A stretch of DNA of 64,000 nt. Origin: JALYUA01 sp039933215 (lineage in GTDB: Bacteria > Acidobacteriota > Thermoanaerobaculia > UBA5066 > Gp7-AA6). Position 1 is the stretch's first letter. Each line of letters begins with the position of its first letter. A program made the position numbers and the translations under genes. The stretch covers positions 1-64,000 of the forward strand of contig JBDTOO010000003.1 in assembly GCA_039933215.1 (NCBI GenBank). Direction: 5' to 3'. Positions 61,876 through 64,000 of the stretch are shown in pieces. The notes under the pieces are model-generated. The model ran no database searches and had not been told where the DNA came from. It saw only the letters and a list, made by a program, of their open reading frames with translations.

Positions 61876-64000
61876 AGCCCTTCTCGGATAGGCGAGCTCC
61901 GAATGCCGCCGCCGTCATCGGTTCGTCCGTTGACGAGCAATACTTCTGGTACAAGATCGCCGCCGAGCACGAGCGTCCGGGACCGAGAATGCAGCAGTCG
62001 TCGATGAAGGCCTGCACGTCGTCTTCCTCGGCTCGGTATTCCTGCGTGGCCGCCAGAACCTTCTCCGGCTCTCCCAGGCCCCGCGCCTGCCACTCCAGGC
62101 AACCCCGAACGGCCCAGGCCAGGATGCCTTCGCCTTCGGCGGCCAGCTTGGCGGCCAGATCCTGATCGCGCTCTTCTTTCGGAATCGTGACCTCGAACGG
62201 GACGAGGCGTACCCGGCGCCACATGCTCTCGTCGGTCCCGCTGATCGATGGCCGTTTGTTCGTACCAATTGCGATTTTGAATTGCGGCATGAAACTGAAC
62301 GGGGCCTGGTATTTCGCCTCCGCGTTGATCAAATCGCCTCCGGTCGCCGCCTTGACCTTGGCGTCGTCGAAGGCCCGGTCTTCGCCGACCTCGACGGTGA
62401 CCGCGAGTCTCACACCTGGCAAACGCGCCATGTCCGAAGGCATTTTCTCGTGGCGCGTTTTCAAAATCATCTCGATCGGAAACTGCGCCGCATAGGTGCC
62501 CATGACGTGCTGGAGCGCGCCGAAGAACTTCGACTTTCCGTTGGCGCCCGACCCGTAGGCGATGACGAAGACCTCCGCTTTGACCGATCCGGTCAGGCAG
62601 TACCCGGCGAAGCGCTGAAGAAAGCCGATCATTTCGGCGTCGCCGTCCATGATCCGATTCAAAAACGCGTCGAACGTCGGACACGCGGCCGCAGGATTGA
62701 ACTTCGCCACGGTCGCCCGCGTCATCAATCGGTCGCGATCGTGCGCCAGGAGCTCGCCGGTTCGGAGGTCGACGACGCCATTCGGACAGTTCAATAGCAT
62801 CTCGTCTTTATCGAAGTCGTCAGGTCTAGCGACAATCTCCGGCTCGCACCGCGCAACCTTCACCATCGAGTCGAGGCGATACGAACTCGACGACGCGGTG
62901 ATGTGGGCCCGAAACTGGTCACGCGGTGAGGTCCGCTGCCCCGCAAGGCGAACGTCAGAAAATTCGTCAACGTGGTCGCGCATGTGATCGACGGTTAGTT
63001 TCGCGAGCGACTCGACCGTCGTTGGCGCTTCGTCTTCGCTCCAGGAGACCCCGTTCCAGGTGTACCAGCTTTGTTTTTTCGGAACGTACTTCACCACGTC
63101 GCCGCATTCGGTCGCGAACCGTCGCGCGTTGAACATGTCCGTTGCGCCGAAATTGGTGACCTCCGGCTCTGGCCACGACTCGGCGCTTCTCAGAATGTTG
63201 TCGGCCTCCGCCTGTGTCCCGCCGAGCTCGCGAACCGTCCCGCGGGTGATGATCGCCATCGCCTCGGGGGTGTAGCCCGCGCGCTTCATGAGGCCGACGT
63301 GGCTCGTCACATGGTCGTTGCGCTGTCCTGGCGCGAACGTGATCGGGCCCTTAGTGGCGAGCTTCCCGGGAGCCTCACCAACCGCCGGCGCGACGTAGTG
63401 ATCGCGCATGAGATCGCTGATCGTGTAGACCGCCCCCGAGCCTCCCTCGAAGAGCGTCACGCGGTACGGCGCGCCGACCAGGCCTTTTCGCGCGTTGACC
63501 TTGACGTGATCGAAACCGGCGAGGCGAAACACGCGCTCGATTCCGACGGCCGCCATGTCTCCGCCTAGGCGCTCCGCCATGCGGCGCTGACAGGCTTCGA
63601 AGCGGGATTCGTCGACGCCCTTCTCCGGTTCGATGTTGAAGTACGCGTGAATCCCGGCGCGCGAACGAACGACGAACGACGGCGCGACCACGAATTCCGG
63701 ATCGACCCCGTCGAACTCGACGGCCACCGATCGCATGCCGATGACGTTGGCTTTCGTTCGAGCTCCGCCGTCCACGATTGGATTCGCAGTCACGAATACG
63801 CCGGCTCCGTTGGCGTTTCGCCTGGCCAGGTCGTCGAAGCACTCGTCGATGGTGCCGTGGATGACGGCGGCCTTGCTCCTATCCTTCACGTCGGCGTTGT
63901 CGTCGAATACCTGGAAACACATCCGCGCATCGGGCGAACCGGTCAGCGCGGCAATGTGCGCCCGCGCAGCGTCGAGATCAGCTCCGGTCTTGTTCGTCGG
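61733..64000 (-). CDS. phage/plasmid primase-helicase (P4/D5 type), 5' end beyond the window
   Basis: At least 755 aa, open through the window edge without a start, so partial. The N-terminal part has a primase-like RepB/AEP layout (MRSVAVEFDGVDPEFVVAPSFVVRSRAGIHAYF). The middle is a D5_N-type region with NCPNGVVDLRTGELLAHDRDRLMTRATV. An SF3 helicase follows: Walker A GSGANGKSKFFGALQ, Walker B-like AVTVEVGEDRAF and a sensor FKIAIGTNKRP. A C-terminal winged-helix-like domain ends it. It primes and unwinds replication of integrated plasmids or satellite phages. The conventional ATG at 63922 is internal, since coding-like sequence continues upstream. Confidence 0.9.
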   Translation of the reverse strand, partial: PTNKTGADLDAARAHIAALTGSPDARMCFQVFDDNADVKDRSKAAVIHGTIDECFDDLARRNANGAGVFVTANPIVDGGARTKANVIGMRSVAVEFDGVDPEFVVAPSFVVRSRAGIHAYFNIEPEKGVDESRFEACQRRMAERLGGDMAAVGIERVFRLAGFDHVKVNARKGLVGAPYRVTLFEGGSGAVYTISDLMRDHYVAPAVGEAPGKLATKGPITFAPGQRNDHVTSHVGLMKRAGYTPEAMAIITRGTVRELGGTQAEADNILRSAESWPEPEVTNFGATDMFNARRFATECGDVVKYVPKKQSWYTWNGVSWSEDEAPTTVESLAKLTVDHMRDHVDEFSDVRLAGQRTSPRDQFRAHITASSSSYRLDSMVKVARCEPEIVARPDDFDKDEMLLNCPNGVVDLRTGELLAHDRDRLMTRATVAKFNPAAACPTFDAFLNRIMDGDAEMIGFLQRFAGYCLTGSVKAEVFVIAYGSGANGKSKFFGALQHVMGTYAAQFPIEMILKTRHEKMPSDMARLPGVRLAVTVEVGEDRAFDDAKVKAATGGDLINAEAKYQAPFSFMPQFKIAIGTNKRPSISGTDESMWRRVRLVPFEVTIPKEERDQDLAAKLAAEGEGILAWAVRGCLEWQARGLGEPEKVLAATQEYRAEEDDVQAFIDDCCILGPGRSCSAAILYQKYCSSTDEPMTAAAFGARLSEKGFKKGRGKLNGQGFRTREGLSYFGKDDDAVDDDTPPPIPRMPWHGVQG

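Overview
The window is very GC-rich and densely packed. It looks like chromosome from an acidobacterium-like soil or sediment organism, probably close to Thermoanaerobaculia. That placement is inference. It rests on the base composition, the many ECF sigma/anti-sigma pairs, very long secreted carboxypeptidase-regulatory-repeat and BNR-repeat proteins, a DUF4388/J-domain/TPR protein, and complete primary metabolism of mixed affinity. No rRNA gene is present to settle it. Genes are commonly coupled by 4-nt ATGA/GTGA stop-start overlaps. Many first genes have no Shine-Dalgarno sequence but carry a TANNNT box 6-8 nt before the start codon, which suggests widespread leaderless transcription.

Layout. 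1-190: the 3' part of a tRNA gene cut by the window edge, plus a perfect 55-bp duplicate of it. 287-7501: DUF4388/J-like/TPR protein, methyltransferase, giant secreted BNR/PKD/IPT protein, and a small secreted protein with a clear terminator. 7699-9741: KimA-like permease behind a good sigma-70-type promoter. 9766-17178: a seven-gene minus-strand operon (metallophosphatase, glycerophosphodiesterase, ABC-F ATPase, CinA, ThpR, PlsY, GpsA) with a glycerol-phosphate/phospholipid theme. 17290-18048: a secreted protein with an internal duplication. 18315-23655: a nucleoside salvage operon (NupC, PunA, Cdd, an apparently exported amidohydrolase, DeoA). It is followed upstream by a second operon of TPR protein, DeoB and glycosyltransferase (26905-23887). 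26998-31749: Nfu-type Fe-S protein, ATP-grasp ligase, SDR/DUF2867 protein and a TPR protein. 31890-32012: a 40-aa proline-rich peptide gene upstream of the TPR gene. 32253-36438: M16 peptidase and NDH-2. 36505-39066: secreted protein, ECF sigma and anti-sigma. 39112-41646: Mpo1-like protein, rhomboid (frameshifted), A-type Fe-S-like protein, ThiD. 41585-47302: a beta-oxidation operon (FadD, FadJ, acyl-CoA dehydrogenase). 47547-59326: membrane protein, 1379-aa repeat protein, SDRs, degenerate HD protein, sigma/anti-sigma/Spy-like operon, PH-SHOCT protein, CPA2 antiporter, GNAT.

59615-64000 differs from the rest. It starts at a broken 5' half of a tRNA-Arg(CCT)-like gene and is visibly less GC-rich. 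It carries small unrecognised or zinc-ribbon genes and a large P4-type primase/SF3 helicase running off the window edge, with a perfect 21-bp inverted repeat just after the primase stop. This is the start of an integrated phage- or plasmid-like island; no integrase is visible inside the window.

Several intergenic repeat families occur: a GC-rich palindromic repeat at three loci (18.2, 30.5 and 59.5 kb), GAGGTGAGAGG-type purine/pyrimidine tracts at four loci, and a 12-bp hairpin at 18.1 kb. The most intriguing undescribed unit is the short-peptide gene paired with a Rap-like, all-TPR protein at 30.6-32.0 kb. Its function is unproven.
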